A stretch of 64,000 nucleotides of DNA from Staphylotrichum longicolle (GCA_019096155.1 JAHCVI010000002.1:3906001-3970000), one strand, 5' to 3'. Shown: positions 12,095-24,141, counted from the stretch's first letter. A program made the numbers and translations. Notes: a model not told the origin generated them from the letters alone.

Positions 12095-13484
12095 GTCGTG
12101 GTCTCGAAACCAGCATCGAAATTTCCCCTTCGGAAGACACCCCGGACACCGCTTGGGAGAAGCGACGGTCTTCGAGAAGGGCACCGCTTTGGGTGAAACA
12201 AGACACCCCCGATTCTGTCTGATGTGCCCTTGCCGCTTGAGTTCTGTTCGTTCTTGCTTGGGCGGCCTCCACTGTTCTCAAACGAACCACGGTCATCGAG
12301 GCAAGGTCATCACGGTCATACACGCCCGGTGTTACCGCGCTGACCGATCATCAATTGCTGCCCGACAATTGGCCGATCGACCATCCGAACTGGAGATGAC
12401 GCCCTCGCGATGCCACTTCGGATAAGACAATGTTCAGGGCGCTGCATGCGGCCAAGCTCCAGCTCTCATGGGGAGTGCATGGGGACCGTCTGAAGCTCCT
12501 GACTCAAGCCCCCACATCTACGAGGGGCCCCGTGCAAGTTGACCAGATCCCATATTCCCTATGTGTGCTGTGTAGGCTCCAGTGTCCGTGCCGGAGCGGT
12601 GCTCAGATGGGGCGGGATGGCCTGGCGTTGCGGTCCAGAGCAGATCTTCCACCGGGCGCCACAGAAGCCCATCAGAAACTTCTGCACATCCATCAATGCT
12701 CAGGCCAGCATGATGGACGCACTGGTCCAACCGGCAGTGACGTTTGATCTTCCTCGCTCCCGTCTGCGACCCTCGGCATCCGGGAGCTTCTCGGTCACTC
12801 AATCCCACACGAAAAGGACACAATTGCACTCTCTGACCCCTCCGACGGAGCTCCATTCCCCATCATGGTGCGCCTCGGACCTGGCCAAGAGGCTCGTGAA
12901 GCTCGATCTGTCAAAGCCGATCCGGCCCCCGCCCGGCGGCCTTGCACATGCTCCGCCTCTGGCGCCATTCCCCACACACACGCCGGCCCGGCAGTCGGCA
13001 TGTCGGCTATGCCCCGGCGCATCTCCACGACACCCCGCCGGCCTGGTTGACCTTGGTCCGAGTATCGGCCTCCGCGGGGGATGTCGGATGCACATGACAA
13101 CCAGCTTGCAGCTGGATGGTGGCAGCTGCAACCCCGATCACGGCTGACGCAACCAGGACACAATTCACAGGCACGCTAACAAGCATTGCGAAGCTTCCCC
13201 GGACCCCACAAGCTCCAACCAGGCCAAGAACAGCCAAGAACAGCCTGGCTTGCCTGCTCCACCTCAGCTACGATTCTCGAACTTCACCGCTCCCCGTCCT
13301 GGTCAACGGCGATGACCCTGGAAGCTCCATCAAGCCACCCCCGGATTTTCGAGAGACCAGCCTGGACTTCTGGCTGTGTCAGGCTGTCAGTGCTTCCGAG
13401 CCAAGCCAACGGGAGTAAGCCGTGTCTTGGATGATGGAAGGCCAAGTGGTGTACGCGATTCTGATCTCGTCGATGTTCACAGAT

Positions 13485-13520
13485 CGGAAAGTTTGTGATC
13501 GACGATCGCAAACTCTTCCG
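13485..13520. repeat. Imperfect inverted repeat
   Basis: CGGAAAGTTTG and CAAACTCTTCCG pair with one bulge around a 13-base loop that itself contains GATCGACGATC. A second, shorter inverted repeat (CAAACT, TTAC, AGTTTG) lies at 13689-13704 after similar GATCGG/GGTCGTCG text. No gene is recognisable around them. Confidence 0.65.
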
Positions 13521-14251
13521 CTTTCGGGGGGAAGCAAACACTTCTCCTGAGGTGGGCAGTTAGTCTTCGTCATGAATCGGCCAAGAGGCTTCCCCTCGAC
13601 GACACCCCAGGAACTGTGTAAGTGAAACAACGGTTCTGTGTGAACCTCGGCACACTTCTCAATATCGAGATCGGACGATCGGTCGTCGCAAACTTTACAG
13701 TTTGGCCACTCTCTCCACTACACGTGTATGACTCCCGTCGGGTATCCTCTTCGAGATTGTTTCCCAACTTCGTTCCGTGACTCAATCTCGTCTTGGCACG
13801 AATCATTCCCCACTACCACTTTGCACATTGCCGACTACGAGCCTAGGTCCACGGGATTCCGGAGACTGAGAGAATGACAAGCAGAAGAAATCACGTCATG
13901 AAGGTTTACAGAAATGTACTGTGTAGGGGATCTACCTATGCTCCGCTCCAGATGAGATCCGGTCTGCTCCCTAGCAGAAAATGTATCCGAACATGCGCCA
14001 TGTGAAAGAAACACGGGGGCACCTTGATCAAGCCATTGACTCAATGTCAAGTCTTGAGAGGTGCCGATGAGGCCTCGTCACAACCCATCAATCTGCAAAG
14101 TCTGGGCCGGACAACCGGCCTTCCCCACACCGGTGTTGCCTTTTGCCCTAAACGCCCTCCATGAGCAACCGCCACCCCTGAGCGACCTAGAAGCCAAACA
14201 GAAAGCAACCATGACCCAAACACTTCCGCCGTAGTCCCGGCCCTCAGGCCC

Positions 14252-16282
14252 TCACTCCACATCATCCTCGTCATCCCCTTCGATCACCATCCCCTTCGCA
14301 TTCGGCACACCCACCAGAATCTTGCCCCTCGGCACCCTCACATCCCTGACCTTCATGCACCCAAACACGTTGAGCTCCCTCAGGTTGGGGCAGCTCTTGA
14401 ACACACTGCCCACCACAAAATCCGTCACCTCCTCGCAAAAGCTGATCTCGAGCTTCTCCATCGCCTCGTACCGCTTGCCGGGCGCAAACGCCTCCTCGAA
14501 CGCGCCCGCCCCGATGTGGCGGCAGCCGTGCACGTTGAGCTCCCGCAGCCTCTTGCCCGAGTGCTCCATCAGCGCGCGAAAGCCGCCCGAGCACAGGCCC
14601 AGCCCGTCCGGGTTCTCGCGCGGCCGCGCGCTGTCGAGCTGCCGGCACTTTTGCAGGTCGACGAAGGTGAGTCCCGGGTTCGCCCAGCCCGTGAAGAGGC
14701 GGACGAAGCCGGCGTCGGTCATCTCCTCGCTCTCGGTAATGCGAAGCTTGGTCAGGGCGCGGCAGTGCGTGTGGATCGCGTCGAGGACCGTGTTGTCGGC
14801 GCCCGGGACCCGCGTGAGGGAGAGGGTCTCGAGGCCGGCGCCGATGCTGGTGAGGAGGGCGACGTAGACGTCTGAGTGCAGCTCGTTGCGCAGGTCGAGG
14901 CTGAGGTGGCGGAGGGTGGGGAGCTTGGCGAGCGCGGCGACGCCCGCGCCCGTGACTTGTTGGTTGTGGCTGACTTTGAGGCGGGCGAGGGACGGGCAGG
15001 TGGTGGGCAGGACGGCGAGCACGGCGTCAGTGAAGTGCTTGTCGGTGAAGTAGACGCGGAGAGAGCGGAGGGAGCGGCCCTTTTTCTGGAGGAACTCGAT
15101 CCACTTCGCCTGGGAGATTAGGTTCGCGCCGTGGAGGTAGAGGTCCTCAAGCTCGATGTGGCGCGACATCAAGAAGTCGAGGACGGTGTCTTTGAAGTGG
15201 ATGCCGTTACGGACCTTGAGTCGCTTAAGGCCTGGAACGGTCTGGAAGATGCGGATAAAGTCATCAGAACCGAGCTTCGCGCCGTCGTACACGTGGACTT
15301 CCTCTGTTGTTGGCTGCAAGAACAGACTGAGGGTTCTCGAGTCAAGGAGACGGTGCTTGGAGAGCTTCCGGGCAATTTTGTCGATGATCGGTGAGGGTAA
15401 GTCTCCCAAATCTTCGGCAAGATCAATGTTCTTCGCAAGAGTCTCGATGCAGAGGGTCATCAAGCTCTTTGCGCCCAGCGAGTAAGTCCCATCCAGGATG
15501 TTGCTCTGCAACTGTCGGCGTCTGCCGACCGCGCCGCCGCTGGCCCGCTTCGCCGTCTTCTTCTTTTTCGCAGCGGCAGCATCGTCTTTGTCAAGTTCTT
15601 TGCTACATGGGCTGCAAAGCAACCCTCCATTGGGCCCATTCCGGCTGTACGCAGTAACGGTGAACCGCTTCCCGCAGTTTTCGCAGTTCTCCTGTTGGCC
15701 TGGGAGTGGAGCCGAGCTCTGAGCAAGGGCCCGCGCAAGATCGTCTTCGTCGTCGGAGTCAAGGCCACGCTTTCGCTTCTGAAACTTTTTGCTGGCCTTA
15801 ATCTTCTCGATGGCCTTCTGCTCCTTCTTGCGCGCCTCTTCGTCACGAGCAGTGGCTGCGGCTGAGCGTCTTCCCCGGGCAGTCGGTGCAGGGCTGTCAG
15901 AAACTGCCGGAGTAGTGTCCGGGGATTCTACCACAGCTTGATCAATAGTCTGGTTGTCGGCGTCTTGGTGTTCATTTTGAGCCGCTCTTCGTCGCGCATC
16001 AGCGTCCAGGCGGATCTGATGAGCGGAGATGTTGTGAGACTGATCCAAGTCAGTCAGCATTCGACTCTCAAAATGCGTCGAGGATGAAAATTCACCGCCA
16101 AAAAATCAGTCAGGGCTGACTGCCTGCGTGAAGATATTGTCAGTACGAAAGCCCGTTAGTCTTCAGCGGGAACGATTTACTAACGGGCCCACAATCCGGC
16201 GCGGCTGCCGGGTCTGTCGAGACCTGAGCTTGAATTAGTGAAATTGCCTTTTGACTCAGGTTTGCTTTCAAAAACCTTACAT
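14252..16282 (-). CDS. rad7: RAD7-like LRR protein, global-genome nucleotide excision repair
   Basis: Exons on the minus strand: 16282-16281 (A and T of the ATG), 16223-16185, 16123-16096 and 16039-14252. The spliced product is about 618 residues and begins MSRQTRQPRRIVGPQSALTD, continuing FLASHNISAHQIRLDADARR, which matches my memory of fungal Rad7 N-termini. Three introns (57, 61 and 56 bp) have CTAAT/CTGAC-type branch sites and CAG acceptors. After a basic/acidic region (KKFQKRKRG, SDDEDD) comes a treble-clef-like CENCGKRF...CSPC cluster (about 140-165). From about 270 on there are repeated leucine-rich units (LKRLKVRNG, LRSLRVYFT, LRHLSLDLR, LEKLEISFC, LRELNVFGC). Rad7 pairs with Rad16 in the damage-sensing NEF4/GG-NER complex and with a cullin ligase. 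Its partner gene lies immediately upstream, facing away. A simpler start at an ATG in the third intron would lose the conserved QSALTDFLA block. Confidence 0.88.
16151..16188 (-). repeat. Perfect inverted repeat over the second RAD7 donor site
   Basis: On the RAD7 transcript, GCCCGUUAGU (exon 2 end plus the GUUAGU donor) is perfectly complementary to ACUAACGGGC 18 bases further on, inside the same intron. The 10-bp stem would bury the 5' splice site. Two G-U pairs can extend it at the base. Confidence 0.75.
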
Positions 16283-17282
16283 TTTTTCGGTGTTCTAAAT
16301 AAGTACCAAGAGGGTGACAGACCAGGAAGATGACAGTAGAACAGTGAGGGTTGGGGCGGAAAATGGAGATGGCAGAAAGTTGAAAGGGTTGTCAGAATCG
16401 AGACACGGTTTGACGCGAGGAGGGGCAAATTCAATTAAAAAGTTCTGACGCCAAAGCACCTGACCGGACCAGGGGTGAAAGGAGAAGTGAAAGAGGTTGA
16501 CAGGCCAAGTCTCTGACACAGTGCCAGCTGAAGACAATGCAATCATCCACACTCAATCCCCTGATTTTCCGGATAGGGACAACTCCTGCGGTGCAGCAAT
16601 CATGACACACACAAAGGGTTGGGTCAGATTGAAACCTATCTTAAGTGACTAGTAATGAAGATTGAAGCAAACAATAGAAAGAGCGTGCTAAAAATGTGAT
16701 AAAATAGCGAGGACAAAGACACTGGAGGCAACTGGCAAGACAGCGGCTCCTGCATTCCATACCGTGCGGATAACCTTCTTATCAGCCAGGTGCGATCGCT
16801 GCCTGCTTGGTGCCTGGGGCCCAAAGTAAGCCAGCCAGTAAATTGGCCCGCAGGTCATGTGCCTTCGCGTCTCAGAAAACGCGAACGTTCCCTCCCTTCC
16901 CTGGACTCCCACGACCCGGTCTCGAAAGGAGGTGGCGATAATTCTCTGCTTACTGCAGTTCTGTCTTTCGTCCGTTCCGAGTGTGATTTTTTTTTTTGCC
17001 AGCCTGCCAGCCAAAATTTGAGCACCCTGGGATCCCGATTTTCCAACAAAGAAAAAGGATTTGGCGACTCCAAGCCCATTGAGTTTCCAGTTGCAGAGAT
17101 TTGGGCCGCAGCCTGACCAGGTCAGGCCGGCTTGATGCATTGACAGTGACAAGCCATTTTTTTTCTCTTTGTTGAGAAGCACCGCCCAAGACACAAACTT
17201 CATTATCAAAGTTCCCCAACTCTCTGCTCTCAAATTTCGACTTGATCGTCTTCCACAGTAGAATTCGACCATCTCAGTCATT
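16283..17282. promoter_or_regulatory. Shared divergent promoter region of RAD7 and RAD16
   Basis: Exactly 1.0 kb separates the two start codons. It should contain both leaders and both promoters. An ORF of 197 codons on the minus strand (17281-16688) has no recognisable domain and is probably chance. T-rich and A-rich tracts occur near 16990 and 17160. I could not identify a damage-response element with confidence. Confidence 0.6.
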
Positions 17283-20200
17283 ATGGTCAGAACAAGGAGG
17301 TCGGCGGCAGCTGACGAAATTGCTGGTGAGTGTCTCGTCCCTTTTTCTCTCCATCAAGTTCTTCTTCACTGTTCACATCGCGAGTTGGTCGATCGAACCA
17401 GACATTTCATAGAAACGCTTTGTGGCGTCTTGATGATCCAAGGCTTGTTTCAACCTCGCCCCAGTTGTCGCTAACTCTCCGTCACAAGTCGCATCTCCAC
17501 AGCTCAACGCGACAACAATGCCATCATCGGCGAAGCGAGCGATGGGTCGGCGCAGCGATTCAAGTGTGGTATCAGACTCGTCCACTGTTTTTACCTCGGC
17601 CACACCATCCATGGGAAGCGGGTACACTACTCCTCTCACCAGCAACTCTGCGACGCCCACCCCACGCGACTCGTTGCAGCCTGCTTCAGGGAAGCGGCTC
17701 AATCGGATAGAGGTGCACTTACCCGCCGCAAAGGTCCCCGCCAACCGGGCCCTTGGCCCCAGCATCTACTCCATGACGAGCAAACGCAAGCGGAATATTG
17801 TCGGTGACAGCGAAGAGGAAGAGGACTTCTCAGATGAGTCGCCTGATGCCGCACTTGCGCGAAGGCTGCAGGCAGAGGAAGACGCCACGGCAGCTAAGCT
17901 GGTCAAGCCGTCCCCCAAGTCTAGCGTCGGACTCCGCCGTAGCCTGCGGGGGGTGGTGGAGCCGGCTCCGGCATCGTCGCGACCGGGACGTTCCGGTGGT
18001 GCAAACGGTTTGGCAGCCACGCGTGCTCCCAGTTCCGGCAAATCCGCAAGCAAGAGGCGTGCCGTTGCCATTTCTGATTCAGAAGACGATGACAGCAGCT
18101 CCGGCGAACTCTTTGAAGAGGACGATAGCGACGATTCACTTCAGCCCCTGAGCAGAACTCGAGGGGCAGCTAAGCGCAAGCCCGCCGGATCTAAGTCAGT
18201 ACCCGGTCCAGCTCAACGGTCGAACAGCAAGAAGGGCAAAGCAGCATCAGCGGCACCGTTGGTGCCAACACTCGATTCCGAGGACGATGACGATAACTTA
18301 TCGGAAGCTTACGATAGTGCCGCAACTTTCGGTGTTGATGCCCTCTTATCGACGGAAGCTAGTGATCTTTCCGAGTCAGAGGGGTACAGCGAGGATGGTG
18401 ATGCAGGTGACGACGATGGTTCTGCGGCGCCAAGGGCCTCTTCGGCGGCTATCCAAAGAGCGGTGAACAATCGCCGTGGCTATCGCGCCTATGTCAACGG
18501 ACGCCGGGTTAAGAAGGATCGGCTCCGTCTGGAGAAACACCACCCTGAGCTCACCACGATGTGGAAGGAACTTGAGAGCATGCCAATTTTAAAGGCCGGC
18601 AAGGCAGAACAACCGAAATCTATATCGCGCCAACTCAAGCCTTTCCAGCTCGAAGGCCTAGCCTGGATGATGGCGATGGAGAAGACGGAGTGGAAGGGTG
18701 GGCTGCTCGGGGATGAGATGGGTCTCGGGAAGACCATCCAGGCCGTCTCGCTCATCATGTCCGACTTTCCCGCTAAGAAGCCTTCACTGGTGCTGGTGCC
18801 ACCGGTGGCCTTGATGCAGTGGATGACCGAGATTGAGTCCTATACAGATGGGACTCTCAAGACTCTTGTTCTCCACGGCACCAATTCCAAGGCGAAGAAT
18901 CTCACCATCAAGGACATAAAAAAGTACGACGTTGTCATCATGTCGTACAACAGCCTCGAGTCGATGTACCGAAAGCAAGAGAAGGGGTTCAAGCGCAAGG
19001 ATGGAATTTTCAAGGAGAAGTCGGTCATTCACCAGACCGACTTTCACCGTATCATTCTCGACGAGGCTCACTGCATCAAGACACGGTCGACAATGACGGC
19101 AAAGGCCTGCTTTGCTCTCAAAGTCACTTATCGGTGGTGCCTGTCCGGCACTCCGCTGCAGAACCGTATCGGCGAGTTCTTCTCGCTGATTCGATTCCTG
19201 AACATCCGCCCGTTTGCCTGCTATCTGTGCAAGGGCTGCCCGTGTACCACCTTGGAGTGGCAGATGAACGATGACAACCGCTGTACGTCCTGCGGACATG
19301 GCGGTATGCAGCACGTATCTGTCTTCAACCAGGAACTTCTCAACCCGATCCAGAAGTTTGGCAACCGCGGCGGGGGCGCCGAGGCCTTCAGAAAGCTCCG
19401 CATCATGACGGATCGCATTATGCTTCGCCGGCTTAAGAAAGATCACACCGACTCCATGGAGCTTCCGGTCAAGGAAATCAACGTTGAGCGCCAGTTCTTC
19501 GGCGAGGAGGAGAACGATTTTGCCAACAGCATCATGACCAACGGCCAACGCAAGTTTGATACCTATGTCGCCAGCGGAGTCCTACTGAACAACTATGCCA
19601 ACATCTTCGGTCTCATTATGCAAATGCGCCAGGTGGCCGATCATCCGGATCTGATCCTGAAGAAGAACAGCGAGGGCGGCCAGAACATCCTCGTGTGCAG
19701 CATCTGCGACGAGCCAGCCGAAGATGCGATCCGATCCCAGTGCAAGCACGACTTCTGCCGCGTGTGCGTCAAGAGCTACCTGAACTCGACAACCGACCCG
19801 AACTGTCCGCAGTGCCACATCCCGCTCTCTATTGATCTCGAGCAACCTGAGATGGTTCAAGACGAGGTGCAAGTCAAGAAGTCGTCCATCATCAACAGGA
19901 TCAAGATGGAGAACTGGACATCGTCGTCCAAGATCGAGCTGCTGGTGCATGAGCTGCACAAGCTCCGGTCGGACAACGCATCGCACAAATCCATCATCTT
20001 CTCCCAGTTCACGACCATGCTGCAGCTCATCGAGTGGCGTCTGCGCCGTGCGGGTATCACCACGGTCATGCTTGACGGGAGCATGACGCCGGCACAGCGG
20101 CAGGCCTCCATCAACCATTTCATGAACAACGTCGATGTTGAGGTATTCCTCGTCTCTTTGAAAGCCGGTGGCGTGGCTCTGAACCTCACTGAGGCGTCTC

Positions 20201-20514
20201 GGGTGTTCATTGTTGACCCCTGGTGGAACCCTGCAGCGTACGTTTTCCCTCTGGGTTGAGTGCTCCCGAACTACAGTACAGTGCTAACGTTGTCTCATAA
20301 TAGGGAGTGGCAATCTGCCGATAGGTGCCACCGCATCGGCCAGACCCGTCCGTGTACCATCACGAGACTCTGTATCGAGGATTCGGTGGAGAGCCGCATG
20401 GTCCTGCTCCAGGAGAAGAAGACGAACATGATCAACTCGACGATCAATGCCGACGATGCCGCAATGGATTCGCTCAGTCCAGAGGACCTGCAGTTCCTTT
20501 TCCGCGGCACCTGA
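17283..20514 (+). CDS. rad16: RAD16-like SNF2 ATPase with RING finger, nucleotide excision repair
   Basis: Exons 17283-17325, 17489-20237 and 20304-20514 give about 1000 residues. The first intron (163 bp) uses branch CTAAC and acceptor CACAAG, the only nearby acceptor that keeps frame; translation could instead start at the ATG at 17518. The second (66 bp) rejoins WWNPAA to EWQSADRCHRIGQTRP. N-terminal 330 residues are acidic/Ser-rich (GDSEEEEDFSDES). The SNF2 core has LKPFQLEGLAWM, Walker A GDEMGLGKT (about 422), DEAH (about 539), LSGTPLQNRIGEFFSL, and the C-terminal helicase lobe with IIFSQFTTML and VSLKAGGVALNLT. A C3HC4 RING (CSICDEP...CKHDFCRVC...CPQC, about 751-795) sits between the lobes, as in Rad16. 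The protein acts with Rad7 in repair of non-transcribed DNA, combining ATP-driven remodelling with ubiquitin-ligase function. Confidence 0.95.
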
Positions 20515-21441
20515 TTGCGTATTTCCCGCGATGGGATTTTAGCGGTGTTGTCCGCTCATGTTGGGCTCGTTGCTTTGCTGTGCTATGATTTGCTTTCATG
20601 TGGAGTTTCCACCGGACAACAGCTGCCTCACCTTATCCTGAGGATTGGGTGTCGCCGGTAGTGGGATTGTGAGAGATACGCGACGATTATTTGTCATTCG
20701 GTGGCCGTCGGCGGTGTCTGGTGTTATTGGGACACATACGTGAGGGAGGGGGTTTTGCTAGAGTCTTTGCTAGGTAACGATGGGGCTTTATGGGCAGTAA
20801 CTAATATCCTGTCACTGTAGCAAACGAGATATTCCACAAATTGCTGTTGACCTGCCTGCTGCGGAAAGGTCGACGTGCCCGGCTGGAGACGGTTCAAGTT
20901 TCGACGCCAGCCCTGGCTTTCAGAGCGTTTCAACGTGAACCCCACAGCGGATGCCGTGCTCCACCATGCCGCTCCAACATGCGGGGTAGCGCGCCAGCAG
21001 CCCTGTGGACGGACCCCATGATCAGGCTTGATTGGACGACGGGTGCTGAAGATCCCTGCCGAGTTGTTCCAGGAGCAGGGGCAATTGACACGAGGGATCA
21101 CCAAGCCAGCGTCATTCCTTCTCGGGGGATTCGGTTCCTCAAACTTGACCCCTCCAGCTGAGGTTCGGTGCTCTGTTTCCCTCTTTGCCCTTTTTTGTAT
21201 TCTCTGCTCTTCAAGTATTACATTTGGTAGTGTGTGTATACACTATCGTCATTTTCTATCTTCCAGATTTGTTTTTGTTTTTTGGTTTGAATTTGGGCAA
21301 GCTCTTTGTTTGCTCTGTTTTGCTGCTCGACCTCGTGCAGTTCAGTCGAGCTAGCTCGCCTGGATTTTTTGCGGCAGTTGTCCTCGTTGAGAAATGAGGA
21401 GTCGTTGATTCAAATCTCCCATTGCTAAGAGACAGACCGAG
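20515..21441. promoter_or_regulatory. Intergenic region and pyrimidine-rich leader of the glutaminase gene
   Basis: This 927-bp stretch between two plus-strand genes should hold the RAD16 3' UTR and the glutaminase promoter. Bases about 21180-21370 are T/CT-rich on the coding strand, as fungal leaders often are. No gene is recognised. Confidence 0.5.
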
Positions 21442-24141
21442 ATGCGATTCGACGTCCTGGCGCTGGCCGCTGTGGCCGGCGCATCAACCCTCACGCCCAA
21501 TGTGCTCCCGCTGATCGTCCGGAACCCTTACCTGAGCACCTGGCTGTACAATGCCCGCGATGCGCCCTGGGAGAACTGGCCCATGTTTTACACCGGCGCT
21601 CATGTGCGCAAACCCAGACCCGTTGCCGGCCCCCTCTCCGGCTGCGCTGACTTGATGGACAGGTCGGTTTCTCGGTCATGGCGTCGGTCCCGGAGACGGG
21701 CACCGTCTACCCTCTCCTTGGACGAGCTCAGGACTCTCTGCAGCGCAACCATAAAAGCTACGAGATCGCGTATCCCGAGTATCTCGGCGCGACGTTCGAT
21801 GCGTCGACGACGAACTTGACGTACCAGATCCCGAGAAGGTCGTCGGGTAAATCAACGCGTTTGACGCTGTCGTTTTTGTCCCCCATCACGCCCTCGTCGA
21901 CCTTCAGGCAGTCGATACCCGCAGCGTATATGACTGTCTTTGTTGAGGGATGCCTGGATGTCAACATCTACACCGACACCAACGGCGAGTGGGTCACTGG
22001 GAACAGAGACAACCAGGTCAAATGGGGGCTGCACAAGCTTGCTCGCGCTGGCAGCAGCTCAGGCACAGCACTCAAGACGTGGAAGGTGTCCCGGGTTCAT
22101 GAGGAACTGTTCACCGAGTTTGCCGATCGGGCAGAGTGGGGGACGCTGTTCTTCTCGGGTCCGGCGGATGTTCACCACCAGAGTGGCACGTCGGCTCTCC
22201 TGCGGCAGCACTTTGCCGAAAAGGGATATCTGAAGAATGAGGTTGATGGAAAGTTCCGCAAGGTTATGGACGAGGAACCGGTGTTTGCCTTTTCCAAGTC
22301 GTTCAAGCTGGCTGGAAAGCAGCAGGAAAGCTGCCATACGACGACGGAGAGCGTTACCTTTACGTTTGCTCTGGTCCAGGATCCCGTCGTCCAGTTTGCC
22401 AGGGCCAAGGGGATGACGCACATGAAGCCGCTCTGGCAGTCGTATATCTCCCATGCCGACGACTTGATTACCTACCATTATGACGACTTCAAGACCGCAG
22501 CAGCCCTGGCCAGGAATTACTCGGATGCGCTCGCCCACGATGCGTACAATTCCGGCTCGGAGGATTATCAGGACATCGCTGCGCTCTCGGCCCGCCAGGT
22601 CCTGGGTGCCACGCAATTCTCCGGCACGCCCGAGGACCCGATACTCTTCCTGAAGGAGATCTCGTCCAACGGCAACTTCCAGACGGTAGACGTCATCTTC
22701 CCGGCGTTCCCCTTTTTCCTGTACACCAACCCGAAATGGCTGGCGTATCTGCTCGAGCCCCTCATCGAGCACCAACTGAGCGGCCAGTACCCGAACGACT
22801 ACAGCATGCACGACCTTGGCTCTCACTTCCCCAACGCCACGGGCCACCCCGATGGACGCGACGAGTACATGCCTGTGGAAGAGTGCGGCAACATGCTCAT
22901 CATGGGCCTCGCCCTGGCAAACGCGCTCAAGTACGACACCGACCCTGCCTTTGTGAGGACTCCCGCCGGCGACAGCGCGGAGGCGCTCGGCACCTTTAAA
23001 GAGTGGAACGCCTGCGTCGACAAACACGGAATCGATCTACCCAACAACCACCGCACCGCCGGTCCAACCACAACGACAGGCCGCAAAGCCGCCGAGAAGT
23101 GGCTCTCGCGCGCCTACAAGCTCTTCGAGCAGTGGACGGGCTACCTCGTGCGCGAGTCGCTTATCCCGCACAACCAGCTCTGCACCGACGACTTTGCCGG
23201 CTGGCTGGCGAACCAGACCAACCTGGCGCTCAAGGGCATCATCGGCATCAAGGCCATGAGCGAGATCGCCGACCTGGTCGGCCGCGACGACGACGCCGCG
23301 CGCTACAGGGAGATTGCGCACGAGTACATTGGCAAGTGGCAGGAGTACGGCATCTCGCGCGACCAGACGCACGCCAAGCTCGCGTATACGTGGTACGGCT
23401 CGTGGACGACCATCTACAATTTGTATGCGGACTCGCTGTTGTGTTTCCACGTTCGGGGTGAAGACGACGACAAGGATAAGCGCAAGGGCAAGGGCGAAAA
23501 GGAGAGGAGGGGCGGGGCTGCCTCCTTGTCGAGGGTCGGCCAGAAGCCGATCGGTGGCGGAGGCGATGGCGATGATGACGGTGGCGGAGAGGAACAGACA
23601 TTTGTCCCGGACCGGGTGTACCAGATGCAGAGCGACTGGTACCATGCCGTGCTGCAGCGGTATGGCCTGCCGCTGGACTCGCGCCACCTGTATACCAAGA
23701 GCGACTGGGAGTTCTTTGCGGCGGCTGTCACGGGGCGGGAGACGAGGACCGAGATCTTGACGGCCGTGGCGCGGTGGGTGAATGAGACGGTTGTTGGTAC
23801 GTTCCTCCCGCTTTTTCCCCCGTATAACAAACCTACCTTATGTATTACCGATCAGGGAGAGTGACAATGCCCTAACTATGGTAAACGATACAGACCGCCC
23901 GTTTACGGACTTGTACGAGACGGAGGGCGACGGCGGGTTTCCCGGCGTCTACTTCATGGCGCGGCCGGTCGTGGGCGGGCACTTTGCCTTTTTGGCGCTG
24001 GAGCGGGCGTGCGGTGGGAAGGCCGTCGAGGCGCTGCGGTTCTTGGACAAGAGGCCGCCGGCTGCGGTCGATGTTGAGAGGGTGCTGCGGGTGGAACGGC
24101 ATGCCGGGAGGAACGGGGATGGCGCGTGGGGTGATCTCTAG
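21442..24141 (+). CDS. Secreted glutaminase A-type protein (GtaA family)
   Basis: Exons 21442-21603, 21663-23796 and 23894-24141 give about 847 residues. It starts with a short signal peptide (MRFDVLALAAVAGAS). Family marks: PLIVRNPYLSTWLYNARDAP, FSVMASVPETGTVYPLLGR, AFPFFLYTNPKWLAYLLEPL, MPVEECGNMLIMGLALA, QLCTDDFAGWLANQTNLALK, YTWYGSWTTIYNLYAD, and VYQMQSDWYHAVLQRYGLPLDSRH in two pieces. These belong to the glutaminase GtaA family (DUF5127/DUF4965/DUF1793), secreted or surface enzymes that deamidate glutamine. Intron 1 uses a weak donor (GTGCGC); intron 2 has branch CTAAC and the second of two possible acceptors, because the first leads to a stop. About 50 charged, Gly-rich residues (GEDDDKDKRKGKGEKERRGG onward) interrupt the conserved core between LLCFH and TFVPDRVY. 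Confidence 0.9.

Larger units (their letters stand above)
9933..14251. other. Long gene-poor region upstream of malic enzyme
   Basis: These 4.3 kb separate the malic enzyme start from the 3' end of RAD7. The first part probably contains the malic enzyme leader and promoter, with CT-rich sequence on the minus strand next to the ATG. The rest has many overlapping short ORFs on both strands with no recognisable protein. It contains a helically spaced CGACAGGGC repeat (12044-12094) and imperfect inverted repeats near 13.5 and 13.7 kb. No tRNA, 5S rRNA or transposon end was recognised. Confidence 0.5.

Noticed and set aside
16688..17281. 197-codon ORF between RAD7 and RAD16
   Set aside because: Lies in the divergent promoter region, overlaps ORFs on the other strand and has no recognisable domain.
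22059..23027. 322-codon ORF opposite the glutaminase gene
   Set aside because: Antisense shadow; the plus-strand product has unmistakable family motifs.
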